Assembly: GCF_051414055.1 (NCBI RefSeq)
Contig: NZ_JBLKNX010000012.1
Coordinates: 116,419 to 180,418, forward strand
DNA length: 64,000 nt
From: Halosimplex halobium
GTDB lineage: Archaea > Halobacteriota > Halobacteria > Halobacteriales > Haloarculaceae
Direction: 5' to 3'
Part shown: positions 41,762 to 50,184 of the stretch, piece after piece
Position numbering within the stretch: the stretch's first letter is position 1
Layout of the letters: each line of letters opens with the position of its first letter
Notes under the pieces: generated by a model
Seen by the model: only the letters and a program-made list of their open reading frames with translations
Database searches by the model: none
Told to the model about the DNA's origin: nothing
Position numbers and translations under genes: made by a program

Positions 41762-42388
41762 ATGTCCGACCAGCAGAGTCCCGAGCGGTCCGAGCTGGAG
41801 GCGGCGATCGAACAGAACCCCGAGGCGGTCGCCGAGTTCGTGGACCACCTCGACGCGGTCAACGAGCTCCTGGACGTGCTCTCGCTGGGCGAGAGCGCAC
41901 TCGACGACGAGATGGTCCGGGAGCTCTCGGCCACGGGGTCGACGCTGGCGGAGTCGGCCGACGGGCTGGCGACCGACGAGACCGTGGCGCTCGCCGAGAC
42001 GGTCGGGGAGAACGGGGACGAACTGCGGGAGGCACTCGACACGCTGCTCGCGCTCCAGCGCAGCGGCACCCTCGACGAGCTGGCCGAACTCGCGGAGGTC
42101 GGGTCGCTCGCGACCGCGGCGCTCGACGACGAGATGGTCACGTCACTGGCCGGTACCGGCGCCGCGCTCGGGGAGGTCGCGCAGACCGCGTCCGACGACG
42201 ATACTCGTGACGGCCTCGAACGGCTGCTGGAGAGTGTCGGTAAAGCGGAGCGGAATCCCCCCGAGCAGGTCGGAACCCTCGGCCTGCTTCGCGGAGTACG
42301 CGACCCAGATGTCCAGTACGGACTGGGCTACCTGCTGGCGCTTGCAGGCGCGATCGGCCGTGACCGGTCCCCCGGGGAGACGGACTGA
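41762..42388 (+). CDS. DUF1641 protein
   Basis: A 208-residue acidic, helical protein with internal repetition (LGESALDDEMVRELSATGS and SLATAALDDEMVTSLAGTG). A DUF1641 unit is at the C-terminal half (PPEQVGTLGLLRGVRDPDV, then YGLGYLLALAGAIG). DUF1641 proteins are regularly encoded beside SQR or formate-dehydrogenase-like oxidoreductases and may act as accessory or membrane-docking subunits. It follows the SQR-like gene by two bases. Confidence 0.8.
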   Translation: MSDQQSPERSELEAAIEQNPEAVAEFVDHLDAVNELLDVLSLGESALDDEMVRELSATGSTLAESADGLATDETVALAETVGENGDELREALDTLLALQRSGTLDELAELAEVGSLATAALDDEMVTSLAGTGAALGEVAQTASDDDTRDGLERLLESVGKAERNPPEQVGTLGLLRGVRDPDVQYGLGYLLALAGAIGRDRSPGETD

Positions 42389-42451
42389 TGAGTTTCCCCC
42401 GATTCGGGCACTCTACCGCTCGATCCCGACGGCCCCCGTCCGCGGAGGGTT

Positions 42452-42474
42452 GTATTGTGCATCAACCCCAATAC
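42452..42474 (+). promoter_or_regulatory. RTATTGTG-N10-AATAC element before thioredoxin
   Basis: GTATTGTG at 42452-42459 and AATAC at 42470-42474; the outer halves make a perfect six-base inverted repeat GTATTG-N11-CAATAC. A TATA-like CTATTAAAC follows directly, about 27 bp before ATG 42505, so the thioredoxin mRNA is probably leaderless. Confidence 0.65.
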
Positions 42475-42504
42475 TATTAAACATGCGGGGCGTACAGTAA
42501 GATA

Positions 42505-42843
42505 ATGGCGACACAGACAGCAGAGACCGACAGCGTGGTTTCGCTCGGCGATGACGACATCGGAGCGGTCGTCGAAGACAGCAGCGTCGCGCTCGTGGAG
42601 TTCTACACGGAGTGGTGTGGCACCTGCAGACGGATGGAGCCGGTTCTCGAGACGATCGCCGTCGACACGGACGCGACGGTCCTGACGGTCGACATCGAAT
42701 CGAACCTCGAAACTGCGATCGAGTTCGGTGCCCAGAGCACGCCCACGTTCGTCCTGTTTGTGGACGGTGAGCCGGTGAAACGGCTCCGCGGCGGCCAGAC
42801 CGAACAGTCGCTCCGGGAACTGATCGGCCGGTACAGTGACTAA
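42505..42843 (+). CDS. Thioredoxin
   Basis: A 112-residue thioredoxin. The active site is EWCGTCRRMEP (CxxC with GT instead of GP), the cis-Pro loop is STPTFVLF, and the fold is complete. The changed dipeptide would alter redox potential relative to the WCGPC protein at 61272. The location in the sulfur operon and the element upstream suggest that it reduces persulfides or protein disulfides formed during sulfide oxidation. Confidence 0.9.
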   Translation: MATQTAETDSVVSLGDDDIGAVVEDSSVALVEFYTEWCGTCRRMEPVLETIAVDTDATVLTVDIESNLETAIEFGAQSTPTFVLFVDGEPVKRLRGGQTEQSLRELIGRYSD

Positions 42844-42858
42844 TTCGCGGAGACCGAA

Positions 42859-43977
42859 ATGAATCCCAGAGAACTCCGCGCCGACACGCCCGCCCTGCAC
42901 GAGGACGTCTACCTGAATTTCGGTGCCCACGGCCCGAGTCCGCAGTACGTCGTCGAGGCAGCCGACGAGTTCGTGCGGGCCCACGAGTACGAGACGAGCA
43001 CGCGAAACGACCCCTACGAGGTGGCGTTCGACGCGTACGACCGGGTGCGAGAGCGCGTCGCTGCCTTCGTCGGTGCGGCCGACGACGAGATCGCGCTCAC
43101 GGAGAGCACGACAGCGGGCATCAACGCCGTCGCGAACGCCATCGACTGGGAGCCCGGCGATACTGTCGTTCGGACCGACCTCGAACACCCGGCCGGGACA
43201 CTTCCCTGGCAACGCCTGGAACAGGAGGGCGTCGACGTTCGCGTCGTCGAGACTGCGGACGGCCGTGTGGATCTCGACGCCTTCGCCGAGGCCGTCGACG
43301 GAGCGAGGCTGGCGTGTTTCAGCGCCGTGACCTGGACGCACGGCACCCGGTTGCCCGTCGCCGACCTCGTAGATATCGCCCACGACGCCGGCGCGTTCGC
43401 GCTCGTCGACGCCGTGCAGGTGCCGGGACAGCTCCCGATGGATGTCGGCGAGTGGGGGGCCGACGCCGTCGCGGCGGCCGGCCACAAGTGGCTGCTGGGG
43501 CTGTGGGGCGGCGGTTTCCTCTACGTCGACCGCACCGCCGCTGAAGCGCTCCGGCCCGCCACAGTCGGCTACCGGAGCGTCGAAACCCCGACCGCGGACC
43601 CCTACGAGTTCGCGGCCGGAGCCCGTCGATTCGAGGTCGGGTCGTCCAATCCGGCTCCGCACGTCGCTCTGGCCGAGGCCATCGACGCTATCGACGAGGT
43701 GGGGGTCGAGCGTATCGCCGACCGGAGCCAGCAATTGGCCGGTCAACTGGCCGATGGCGTCCCCGACGACCGACTTCTCGGTCCCTCGGATCCCGAGTCG
43801 GGTCTCGTGACGATAGACGTGGACGACCCCGAAGCGACGGTCGACCGACTCGCGTCGGAGGGAATCGTCGTTCGTGCCTTGCCGACGCCCGATGCCGTCC
43901 GCGCGTCTGTCCACGCGGTCAACACGCACGCCGAGGTCGAGCGCCTGCTGGACGCCCTCGAATCGGAGTGGCCCTAA
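42859..43977 (+). CDS. Class-V aminotransferase, cysteine-desulfurase-like without the catalytic Cys
   Basis: A 372-residue PLP enzyme. The Schiff-base lysine lies in AAAGHKWLLGLWG, the PLP-binding Asp and His region in FALVDAVQVPGQLPM, and TESTTAGINAVANA binds the phosphate. It resembles IscS/SufS-type desulfurases and isopenicillin-N epimerase-like enzymes. Desulfurases need a cysteine in a loop near the C-terminus; the only cysteine here is in RLACFSAVTW, a core strand. So sulfur mobilisation by the normal mechanism is unlikely. It starts 16 bp after the thioredoxin. Confidence 0.8.
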   Translation: MNPRELRADTPALHEDVYLNFGAHGPSPQYVVEAADEFVRAHEYETSTRNDPYEVAFDAYDRVRERVAAFVGAADDEIALTESTTAGINAVANAIDWEPGDTVVRTDLEHPAGTLPWQRLEQEGVDVRVVETADGRVDLDAFAEAVDGARLACFSAVTWTHGTRLPVADLVDIAHDAGAFALVDAVQVPGQLPMDVGEWGADAVAAAGHKWLLGLWGGGFLYVDRTAAEALRPATVGYRSVETPTADPYEFAAGARRFEVGSSNPAPHVALAEAIDAIDEVGVERIADRSQQLAGQLADGVPDDRLLGPSDPESGLVTIDVDDPEATVDRLASEGIVVRALPTPDAVRASVHAVNTHAEVERLLDALESEWP

Positions 43978-44100
43978 CGCGACCACCGTTCTCCGCTGCC
44001 CCTGCTACGATAGTTTCTCAGAGACTACTCGTTGAAATCGGACGGCGCTGCTGGAGTGGCCGTCGGTGGATACCGCTATCGGAGAGATGTCCCGTCTGCT

Positions 44101-44322
44101 TCAGTCGACCCGTACGCGACCGCTGTCGTCGACGACGATATCGTGACCGCGATACGCGAATCGAACTTCGAGGGCAGACGTCGTCGAATCTTCGATCAAC
44201 GTTTCGAGCGCGTCCGGGTCGACGACCTCGGTTAGCGGCGGGTCGAGTGTGGCTGGCTCGACGCCCTCTGCCTCCGCGACGGCATCGACGACCTGTGGAA
44301 CCGGGCCTTCGAGTTCGTTCAT
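44101..44322 (-). CDS. HalOD1 output-domain protein
   Basis: A 73-residue stand-alone HalOD1 domain: PQVVDAVAEAEGVEPATLDP, then LIEDSTTSALEVRFAYRGHD and the closing strand IVVDDSGRVRVD. It lies six bases downstream of the DsrE2 gene on the same strand, so it joins the TusA-DsrE2-HalOD1 transcript. A link between HalOD1 and sulfur relay proteins is not established. Confidence 0.75.
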   Translation of the reverse strand: MNELEGPVPQVVDAVAEAEGVEPATLDPPLTEVVDPDALETLIEDSTTSALEVRFAYRGHDIVVDDSGRVRVD

Positions 44323-44328
44323 CGGAGT

Positions 44329-44925
44329 TTAGACGAGGAGCTGGATGTCGGCGTCGGCCATGTCCTGCAGGGCGGTCGCCGCGCCGACGCCAGTGGTGAC
44401 GCCGTCGTAGAAGTCGTCCTCGTCGTAGTCCATCAGGTCGATGGTCATCTGACAGGCCTGGAACTCGACGCCCATGTCGAGACTCGTCTCGAGGAGCTCC
44501 TCGATGGTGGCGGTATCGTTGTCGTCGATCTTCTTCTCCATCATCTTCGTCGTCACCCGATCCATCCCGGGCAGGGCGGCGACCGCGTTGGGCACGGGCA
44601 TGTTGGGGTTGCCGACGGAGCTGAGCTTGAGGTCCTTCGAGCGCTCCTCGTGGAGGATGTCCAGTCCCCAGAACGTGTGGAAGACCGTCACCTCGTAGCC
44701 GAAGGCGGCGGCGGTGCTGGCGAGGATCAGCGGCGGGTAGGCCATGTCCAGCGTCCCCTTCGTCGCGATGATCGACATCTTCTTCGTGTCGTCGTTCGCC
44801 TCCGCCTCGGCGAGCGACTCCTCCAGTTCGGCGACGCGTGCGGCCAGCTCCGCGCGGGAGGGGGCGTCACCCTCGGCCGCGTCGGGGGCGTCCTCGGCTG
44901 TCGTGTCTGACGTGTCCGTGCTCAT
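44329..44925 (-). CDS. DsrE2-like sulfurtransferase
   Basis: A 198-residue protein: an acidic start with a coiled-coil (AELAARVAELEESLAEAEAN), then a DsrE/DsrF-like fold: KKMSIIATKGTLDMAYPPLI, VTVFHTFWGLDIL, and GVEFQACQMTIDLM with the single conserved cysteine. DsrE2 proteins work with TusA and rhodanese in sulfane-sulfur transfer, and some are membrane-attached. The start ATG 44925 lies directly after the TusA stop; a GTG at 44931 in frame is possible. Confidence 0.85.
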   Translation of the reverse strand: MSTDTSDTTAEDAPDAAEGDAPSRAELAARVAELEESLAEAEANDDTKKMSIIATKGTLDMAYPPLILASTAAAFGYEVTVFHTFWGLDILHEERSKDLKLSSVGNPNMPVPNAVAALPGMDRVTTKMMEKKIDDNDTATIEELLETSLDMGVEFQACQMTIDLMDYDEDDFYDGVTTGVGAATALQDMADADIQLLV

Positions 44926-44927
44926 CT

Positions 44928-45173
44928 TCACTCCGTCTTGCGCACGTAGTGTTTGTACACGTCACCGCTCTCCTCCTGCGCGAGCAGTTCCACGCCGTCC
45001 GTGCCGTCGGCCCAGCCGTCGATGTCGCTCATGCTGCCCGAGTCCGTCGCGAGTACCTCCAGGACCTCGTCGGCGCCGAGGTCGTCGATCGCCGATTTGG
45101 TCTTGACGACCGGCATCGGGCACGATGCGCCTTTCACGTCGAGCGTCTCCGCGATGTCGTATTCTGCACTCAT
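44928..45173 (-). CDS. TusA-family sulfur carrier, second copy
   Basis: An 81-residue TusA protein: LDVKGASCPMPVVKTKSAID carries the active Cys18 in CPMP; the C-terminal strand region is VYKHYVRK. This paralogue is more typical of the family than the copy at 40381 (CPGP). With DsrE2 downstream in the same operon, it likely exchanges sulfur with that protein. Transcription probably starts near 45205 at the TATA box TTTTAACC (minus strand). Confidence 0.9.
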   Translation of the reverse strand: MSAEYDIAETLDVKGASCPMPVVKTKSAIDDLGADEVLEVLATDSGSMSDIDGWADGTDGVELLAQEESGDVYKHYVRKTE

Positions 45174-45196
45174 TGTTGTGTCCGCTCCGTTGGTCC

Positions 45197-45219
45197 GTCT
45201 TGGAGCTAACGCACAATAT
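45197..45219 (-). promoter_or_regulatory. RTATTGTG-N10-AAGAC element before tusA-dsrE2
   Basis: On the minus strand, ATATTGTG at 45219-45212 and AAGAC at 45201-45197. Unlike the other copies it lies downstream of the TATA box (45229-45236), covering the expected transcription start near 45205, a position suited to repression. Confidence 0.6.
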
Positions 45220-45352
45220 TGGCTCCGTGGTTAAAAGAATGCCGATTCTTGTGGCGTCCGCAAACTACTGGGCCATGGATGAAATCGCAATCACCCCACC
45301 ATCGGGTGTGTAGTCGTATATACCGCCCCCACCAGATCCGAAGGGCATTTCT

Positions 45353-45375
45353 ATATTGTGCAGAAGGTGGAATAC
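45353..45375 (+). promoter_or_regulatory. RTATTGTG-N10-AATAC element before the persulfide dioxygenase-like gene
   Basis: ATATTGTG at 45353-45360 and AATAC at 45371-45375, eleven bases before TATA-like CTTTAGT at 45386-45392. Together with the element at 45197 it makes a divergent regulatory region. Confidence 0.65.
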
Positions 45376-45422
45376 TATGCAAACCCTTTAGTACGTCCGT
45401 CCGATAGATGGGGGTGCACGAC

Positions 45423-46616
45423 ATGAACGCAGAAGACTTCCCGACTCCGGACGCCGACGTGGAGACGGTCGCCCCGGAGACGCTGAAGGATCGCATCGAT
45501 GCGGGCGAGGACGTGACGCTGCTCGACGCGCGGATGAGCTCGGACTACGAGGAGTGGCGCATCGACGGCGAGAACGTCACGTCGATCAACGTCCCGTACT
45601 TCCAGTTCCTCGAGGACGACATCGACGAGGACGTGTTCGACCAGATCCCCGACGACCGCGAGGTAACCGTCCTGTGCGCGAAGGGCGGCGCCAGCGAGTT
45701 CGTCGCGGGGACGCTCGCGGAGCGGGGCTACGAGGTGAACCATCTCGAAGACGGTATGAACGGCTGGGCGAGCATCTACGAGGCCGTCGAAGTCGACCGC
45801 TACGACGGCGCTGGCACACTCGTCCAGTACCAGCGTCCCTCCTCGGGCTGTCTCGGCTACCTCCTCTACGACGACGGCGAGGCAGCGGTCATCGACCCGC
45901 TGCGTGCGTTCACCGACCGCTATCTCGACGACGCCGACGACCTCGGCGTCGACCTGCAGTACGCGCTCGACACGCACATCCACGCCGACCACATCTCGGC
46001 CGTGCGTGACCTCGACGACGAGGGCGTCGAGGGTGTCGTCCCCGAGGCAGCGGTCGACCGCGGCGTCACATACGCCGACGAGTTGACCACGGCCGAGGAC
46101 GGCGACACCTTCGAAGTCGGCGACGCCACCATCGAGACCGTTTACACGCCCGGCCACACGACCGGGATGACCTCGTACCTCGTCGACGACAGTCTGCTCG
46201 CGACCGGCGACGGGCTCTTCGTCGAGAGCGTCGCCCGCCCCGACCTCGAAGAGGGCGACGAGGGCGCGCCCGACGCCGCGCGCATGCTCCACGAGTCGCT
46301 GCAAGAGCGCGTCCTGGCGCTGCCCGACGACACGCTCGTCGGCGGCGCGCACTTCAGCGACGCCGCCGAACCCGCCGCCGACGGCACCTACACCGCGCCC
46401 ATCGGCGAGCTCGTCGCGGAGATGGACGCACTACGGATGGACGAGGACGACTTCGTCGAGCTGATCCTCTCGGACATGCCGCCGCGGCCGGCCAACTACG
46501 AGGACATCATCGCGACGAACCTCGGGCAGAACGCCGTCGACGACGACGAAGCGTTCACTCTGGAACTGGGGCCGAACAACTGCGCCGCCAGCCAGGACTC
46601 GCTCGCGGGTGACTAA
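45423..46616 (+). CDS. Rhodanese-metallo-beta-lactamase fusion, persulfide dioxygenase-like
   Basis: A 397-residue fusion. Residues 10-120 are a rhodanese domain with Cys85 in VTVLCAKGGASEF. Residues 130-340 form a metallo-beta-lactamase domain: His185, His187, Asp189, His190 in THIHADH, His245 in YTPGHTTG, Asp263 in ATGDGLFVE and His310 in GGAHFSD. The ETHE1/CstB-type persulfide dioxygenases use this layout to oxidise persulfide to sulfite, but in CstB the rhodanese is at the C-terminus; here it is first. A C-terminal extension of about 70 residues follows. ATG 45423 sits after a GGGGGTG site. Confidence 0.85.
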   Translation: MNAEDFPTPDADVETVAPETLKDRIDAGEDVTLLDARMSSDYEEWRIDGENVTSINVPYFQFLEDDIDEDVFDQIPDDREVTVLCAKGGASEFVAGTLAERGYEVNHLEDGMNGWASIYEAVEVDRYDGAGTLVQYQRPSSGCLGYLLYDDGEAAVIDPLRAFTDRYLDDADDLGVDLQYALDTHIHADHISAVRDLDDEGVEGVVPEAAVDRGVTYADELTTAEDGDTFEVGDATIETVYTPGHTTGMTSYLVDDSLLATGDGLFVESVARPDLEEGDEGAPDAARMLHESLQERVLALPDDTLVGGAHFSDAAEPAADGTYTAPIGELVAEMDALRMDEDDFVELILSDMPPRPANYEDIIATNLGQNAVDDDEAFTLELGPNNCAASQDSLAGD

Positions 46617-46624
46617 CGACGCCG

Positions 46625-47182
46625 ATGGTCACTGACCCAGTACTGCTCCAGGCGGCCGCCGACCTGTTCCCGAACGGGATCAGCCGGTACGCCGTCGGCG
46701 GCCTGCTCGTCGGCCTCGGGACCGTCCTGATATACGTCGGGACGGGCATCCCGGCCGGGGCCAGCACGTTCCTGGAGTCGACGCTGTCGTACGTCTCCGA
46801 CCAGTCCCGGTTCCAGCAGTACGTCGCCTCGCGGGACTGGCGGCTCGTGTTCACGGCCGGTATCATCCTCGGCGGGCTGGCGTTCGCCGCTACCGTCCAG
46901 TCCGGCCTGGTCACGAGCTCGCTGTACGAGCCCGGTACGACCGGCCAGCTCTACGAGGTCGCCGGCGTGACGCTCTGGCAGACCGACGTCCAGCCGTGGC
47001 GGCTGTTCGTCGGCGGTATCCTGGTCGGCATCGGAACCCGGATCGGCAAGGGCTGTACGTCCGGCCACGGCGTCTGCGGCGTCGGTTCGGCGTCGAAGAC
47101 GTCGCTGGCCGGCGTCCTGACGTTCCTGACCGTCGCGATCGGGACGGCACAGGTCGTCGCCGCGCTGGGGGTGAGCCCATGA
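46625..47182 (+). CDS. YeeE/YedE (TsuA-like) transporter, N-terminal half
   Basis: A 185-residue membrane protein with four to five helices, containing the YeeE/YedE cysteine motif GKGCTSGHGVCG and the preceding LFVGGILVGIGTRI. Full-length YeeE/TsuA, which imports thiosulfate, is about 350 residues and has two such halves; here the halves are separate genes. It starts eight bases after the dioxygenase-like gene and its stop overlaps the second half's start. Thiosulfate or sulfane-sulfur uptake is inferred. Confidence 0.85.
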   Translation: MVTDPVLLQAAADLFPNGISRYAVGGLLVGLGTVLIYVGTGIPAGASTFLESTLSYVSDQSRFQQYVASRDWRLVFTAGIILGGLAFAATVQSGLVTSSLYEPGTTGQLYEVAGVTLWQTDVQPWRLFVGGILVGIGTRIGKGCTSGHGVCGVGSASKTSLAGVLTFLTVAIGTAQVVAALGVSP

Positions 47183-47637
47183 GCGACCGGCACCCGCTGT
47201 TCAAGCCGCTCGTCTTCGTCGGCGGCATCGTGTTCGGGTTCGGGCTCGGGTTCAGCCACATGGCGCGCCCGGAGGTCGTGCTGAACTTCCTCCAGTTCGA
47301 GGATCTGGGCCTCCCGTTCGTGATGTTCGGCGCTGCGATCGTCTCCGGGATCGCGTTCGCCCTGTTGCCCCGTATTCGGGACGCCGCGCCGCTCACGGGC
47401 GACCCCTACGAGCGGCGCCTGAAGCCGTTCGACAGGAACGTCCTGGTCGGCGGCGCCGTCTTCGGCGTCGGCTGGGGCCTCTCGGGCATCTGTCCGGGCG
47501 CGGCGTACGCGAGCCTCGGCGTCGGCAACGTCACGATCCTCTGGGCGCTCGCCGGGATGTTCCTCGGCGCGTACGCCCAGGGCTACTGGCGGAGTCGGAA
47601 CCACGCGCGAGATACCGCCCCCACGGGCGCAGACTAA
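47179..47637 (+). CDS. YeeE/YedE-like (DUF6691) transporter, second half
   Basis: A 152-residue membrane protein with four helices. The motif WGLSGICPGAAYASLGVGN is the counterpart of the cysteine loop in the first half, and FGFGLGFSHMARPEVVLNFL is typical of DUF6691. Together with the protein at 46625 it presumably makes one YeeE/YedE-type channel. The ATG overlaps the preceding stop by four bases. Confidence 0.85.
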   Translation: MSDRHPLFKPLVFVGGIVFGFGLGFSHMARPEVVLNFLQFEDLGLPFVMFGAAIVSGIAFALLPRIRDAAPLTGDPYERRLKPFDRNVLVGGAVFGVGWGLSGICPGAAYASLGVGNVTILWALAGMFLGAYAQGYWRSRNHARDTAPTGAD

Positions 47638-47646
47638 CCCGCTTCT

Positions 47647-48822
47647 ATGGATCCCGCTCTCGTCGCCCTCTTCGCCGGTGCAGCGCTCGCCAGCCTGTTC
47701 ATGGCGTGGGTCATCGGCGCCGGGTCGAGCGGCGCGACCCCCTTCGCTCCCGCCGTCGGCGCGAACGCCATCGCGACGATGCGAGCCGCTTTTCTGGTCG
47801 GCATCTTCGGCTTCGCCGGCGCCGTCACACAGGGCGGCAACGTCTCTGAAGCCGTCGGGAGCGGCCTCGTCGGCGGCATCAGCCTGCCGATCGCCGGCGT
47901 CATCCTCGTGCTCGTGCTGGGCGCGGGGCTGATGGCGGTCGGGATCACGACCGGCTATCCGATCGCGACTGCGTTCACCGTGACCGGCGCCGTCATCGGC
48001 GTCGGCCTCGCCCTCGGCGGCACGCCGGTCTGGTCGAAGTACCAGCAGATCGCCGCTGTCTGGGTGCTGACCCCCTTCGTCGGCGGCGGTATCGCGTTCA
48101 CCATCGCGAGCTTGCTTCCGCGTCCCGGCGTCCCCGAACGGTACAGTGTTCCCGTCCTCGCCGGGCTCGTCGGGGCAGTCCTCGTGAACGTCCGGTTCAG
48201 CTTCCTGGGTGAGGGGAGCACATCGGGAACCGTCCGCGGGCTCGGGCAGCGGGTGCTAGCAGTCGACGGGATCGCGACGGCGGTCGGGATTACGGGCCTC
48301 GCGGCGCTGGCCGTTGCGGCGGCCGTCTGGTGGGATGTCAGTCGCGACGAACACGGTGGCCTTCGGCGCGTGCTGCTCGCACTCGGCTCGCTCGTGGCGT
48401 TCTCCGCGGGCGGGAGTCAGGTCGGCCTCGCCGTCGGGCCGCTGCTCCCGCTACTCGACGAGGTCGGGATGGTCTCGACGTTCGCCGTGCTCGTCGGCGG
48501 CGGGCTCGGGATGCTTGTCGGTTCGTGGACGGGCGCGCCGCGGATGATAAAGTCGCTCGCCCAGGACTACTCGTCGCTCGGGCCGCGCCGCTCCATCTCG
48601 GCGCTCGTCCCCTCGTTCCTGATCGCGCAGCTGGCAGTCCTGCTCGGCGTTCCCGTCTCGTTCAACGAGATCGTCGTCAGCGCCATCATCGGGAGCGGCG
48701 CGGCAGTCGGCGGTCGGGAGGCTGTGGATGCCCGAAAAATCATCCTGACGGTGGGGGCGTGGGCCGGGTCGTTCGGCCTCTCGTTCGCACTCGCGTACGC
48801 CGCCGGCGTCGCAGTGTTGTAG
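47647..48822 (+). CDS. PiT-family anion transporter (possibly CysP-like)
   Basis: A 391-residue PiT-family transporter with ten or so helices. Two inverted repeats carry GANAIATMRAAFLVGIFGFA and SFNEIVVSAIIGSGAAVGG (family GANDVANA-like loops). PiT proteins import phosphate, but the Bacillus CysP branch imports sulfate and probably thiosulfate. Its position directly after the split YeeE/YedE pair makes a sulfur anion more likely than phosphate, but the residues do not decide this. Confidence 0.8.
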   Translation: MDPALVALFAGAALASLFMAWVIGAGSSGATPFAPAVGANAIATMRAAFLVGIFGFAGAVTQGGNVSEAVGSGLVGGISLPIAGVILVLVLGAGLMAVGITTGYPIATAFTVTGAVIGVGLALGGTPVWSKYQQIAAVWVLTPFVGGGIAFTIASLLPRPGVPERYSVPVLAGLVGAVLVNVRFSFLGEGSTSGTVRGLGQRVLAVDGIATAVGITGLAALAVAAAVWWDVSRDEHGGLRRVLLALGSLVAFSAGGSQVGLAVGPLLPLLDEVGMVSTFAVLVGGGLGMLVGSWTGAPRMIKSLAQDYSSLGPRRSISALVPSFLIAQLAVLLGVPVSFNEIVVSAIIGSGAAVGGREAVDARKIILTVGAWAGSFGLSFALAYAAGVAVL

Positions 48823-48934
48823 ACGCCGTCCGGCGGGTTCGACACCGGCCCGGCCCGAGATGACGGGCTCCACCCCAGGTGGAGGGACTTTCGTTCGTCG
48901 ATACGGACCGGGAGTCCGGGTCACCATCTGTCTG

Positions 48935-48957
48935 GTATTGTGCCGTCGTTGGAGTGC
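48935..48957 (+). promoter_or_regulatory. RTATTGTG element before the SCO-TlpA-CcdA operon
   Basis: GTATTGTG at 48935-48942 with AGTGC at 48953-48957 as a degenerate second half. The SCO start is at 49001. The element would link the oxidase-maturation operon to the sulfur regulon. Confidence 0.5.
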
Positions 48958-49000
48958 TACAACATTCCATTCATTGTTATCAGTCCCCTCTCACCGTCCC

Positions 49001-49660
49001 ATGAGGCGACGGACCTATCTCGCCGGGCTGTCGACGGCAGCGGCGGGAGTCGCGGGCTGTGCAGCCGGTGACGGGAATCCCGACGTGGTCCTGTCCGAAC
49101 CGGACCGGGAGTTCGAGAGCGCCGACCTGCCGTACCCCGCGTGGGGCGAACGGGTGCCGGACGTGTCCCTCCCGGCCGTCCACGCTGACGGGACTGTCGA
49201 CCTCCGGGCGGTCGAGCGCCCCGCGCTGTTGACGTTCTTCTACAGCCACTGCAGGACAGTGTGTCCGGTACTGGTCGGGACGCTCCGGAACGTCCAGACG
49301 CACGCGCTGAACGAGGGGTACGGCGACGCGGTGCGGTTCTACCCGGTGACGTTCGACCCCGCTCGCGACGACGCCGACCGCCTTCGCGCGTACGCCGACG
49401 AACGAAACGTCGCGCTCGGGGCGGCAAACTGGCAGTTCCTCCGGCCGGCCTCCGCCGAGCGGGCAGAGGCGGTCGTCGCGGACGCGTTCGGCGTCGCGTT
49501 CCAGCGGACCGAGCCGCCGGAGACGGACGGCTACATGTTCACGCACACGGCGATGACGATACTGGTCAACGCCGACGGCTACGTCGAACGCGCCTACCGG
49601 ACGAAATCGCCCGATCCGGACGAACTGATCGACGACCTGGCGGCGGTCCGCGAGGCATGA
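49001..49660 (+). CDS. SCO1/SenC-family copper chaperone lipoprotein
   Basis: A 219-residue protein with a Tat-type lipoprotein signal (MRRRTYLAGLSTAAAGVAGC; RRxY then lipobox Cys20). The SCO motif is FFYSHCRTVCPVL (CxxxC) with the third copper ligand His in YMFTHTAMTIL. SCO proteins deliver copper to the CuA centre of cytochrome oxidase. It is the first gene of a three-gene operon with overlapping starts (TlpA-like and CcdA). Confidence 0.9.
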   Translation: MRRRTYLAGLSTAAAGVAGCAAGDGNPDVVLSEPDREFESADLPYPAWGERVPDVSLPAVHADGTVDLRAVERPALLTFFYSHCRTVCPVLVGTLRNVQTHALNEGYGDAVRFYPVTFDPARDDADRLRAYADERNVALGAANWQFLRPASAERAEAVVADAFGVAFQRTEPPETDGYMFTHTAMTILVNADGYVERAYRTKSPDPDELIDDLAAVREA

Positions 49661-50184
49661 ACCGGCGAACGGCGGTCGCGACCATCGCGGGCGTGAGTCT
49701 CACCGGTGGCAGCGTGTTCGCGCTGGGCGGCGCCGGCCCGTTCAACGACGGCGACGGGCTGCCGGTCCGCGTCGAGGGGATCGACGCGCCCGGATCCGAC
49801 GCCGGGCGACTGCGAGTCCCTCGCCCGGACCGACCGACACTCGTGGACTGCTTCGCGACGTGGTGCGGTCCCTGCGACCGACAGATGGAGACGCTGACGG
49901 CGCTGTATCCGGAGTTCGAGGACCGCCTCGACTTCGTCTCGGTGACGAACGAGCGCGTCGGCGGCGGCCTCTCGCGGGCAGACATCGCCGACTGGTGGGC
50001 GCGCCGCGACGGCGACTGGGCGGTCGGAGTCGACCCGGAGAGCGCCGTCATGTCGGCGATCGACGCCGACGGCCTCCCGTACCTGGTGCTGACGGACGCC
50101 GAGGGCGTGGTTCGGTGGCGACACTCGGGAGTCGCGTCCGGCGGGCGCCTGCGGTCGGCGTTCGAGGCGGTGCTGGAGGGATGA
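49657..50184 (+). CDS. TlpA/ResA-like thiol reductase with Tat signal
   Basis: A 175-residue thioredoxin-fold protein. Twin arginines and a hydrophobic stretch open the protein (MNRRTAVATIAGVSLTGGSV). The active site is DCFATWCGPCDRQME (WCGPC), with cis-Pro in DGLPYLVL. It probably reduces CuA-site or SCO cysteines before metal loading, powered by the CcdA protein encoded next. ATGA overlaps join it to both neighbours. Confidence 0.9.
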   Translation: MNRRTAVATIAGVSLTGGSVFALGGAGPFNDGDGLPVRVEGIDAPGSDAGRLRVPRPDRPTLVDCFATWCGPCDRQMETLTALYPEFEDRLDFVSVTNERVGGGLSRADIADWWARRDGDWAVGVDPESAVMSAIDADGLPYLVLTDAEGVVRWRHSGVASGGRLRSAFEAVLEG

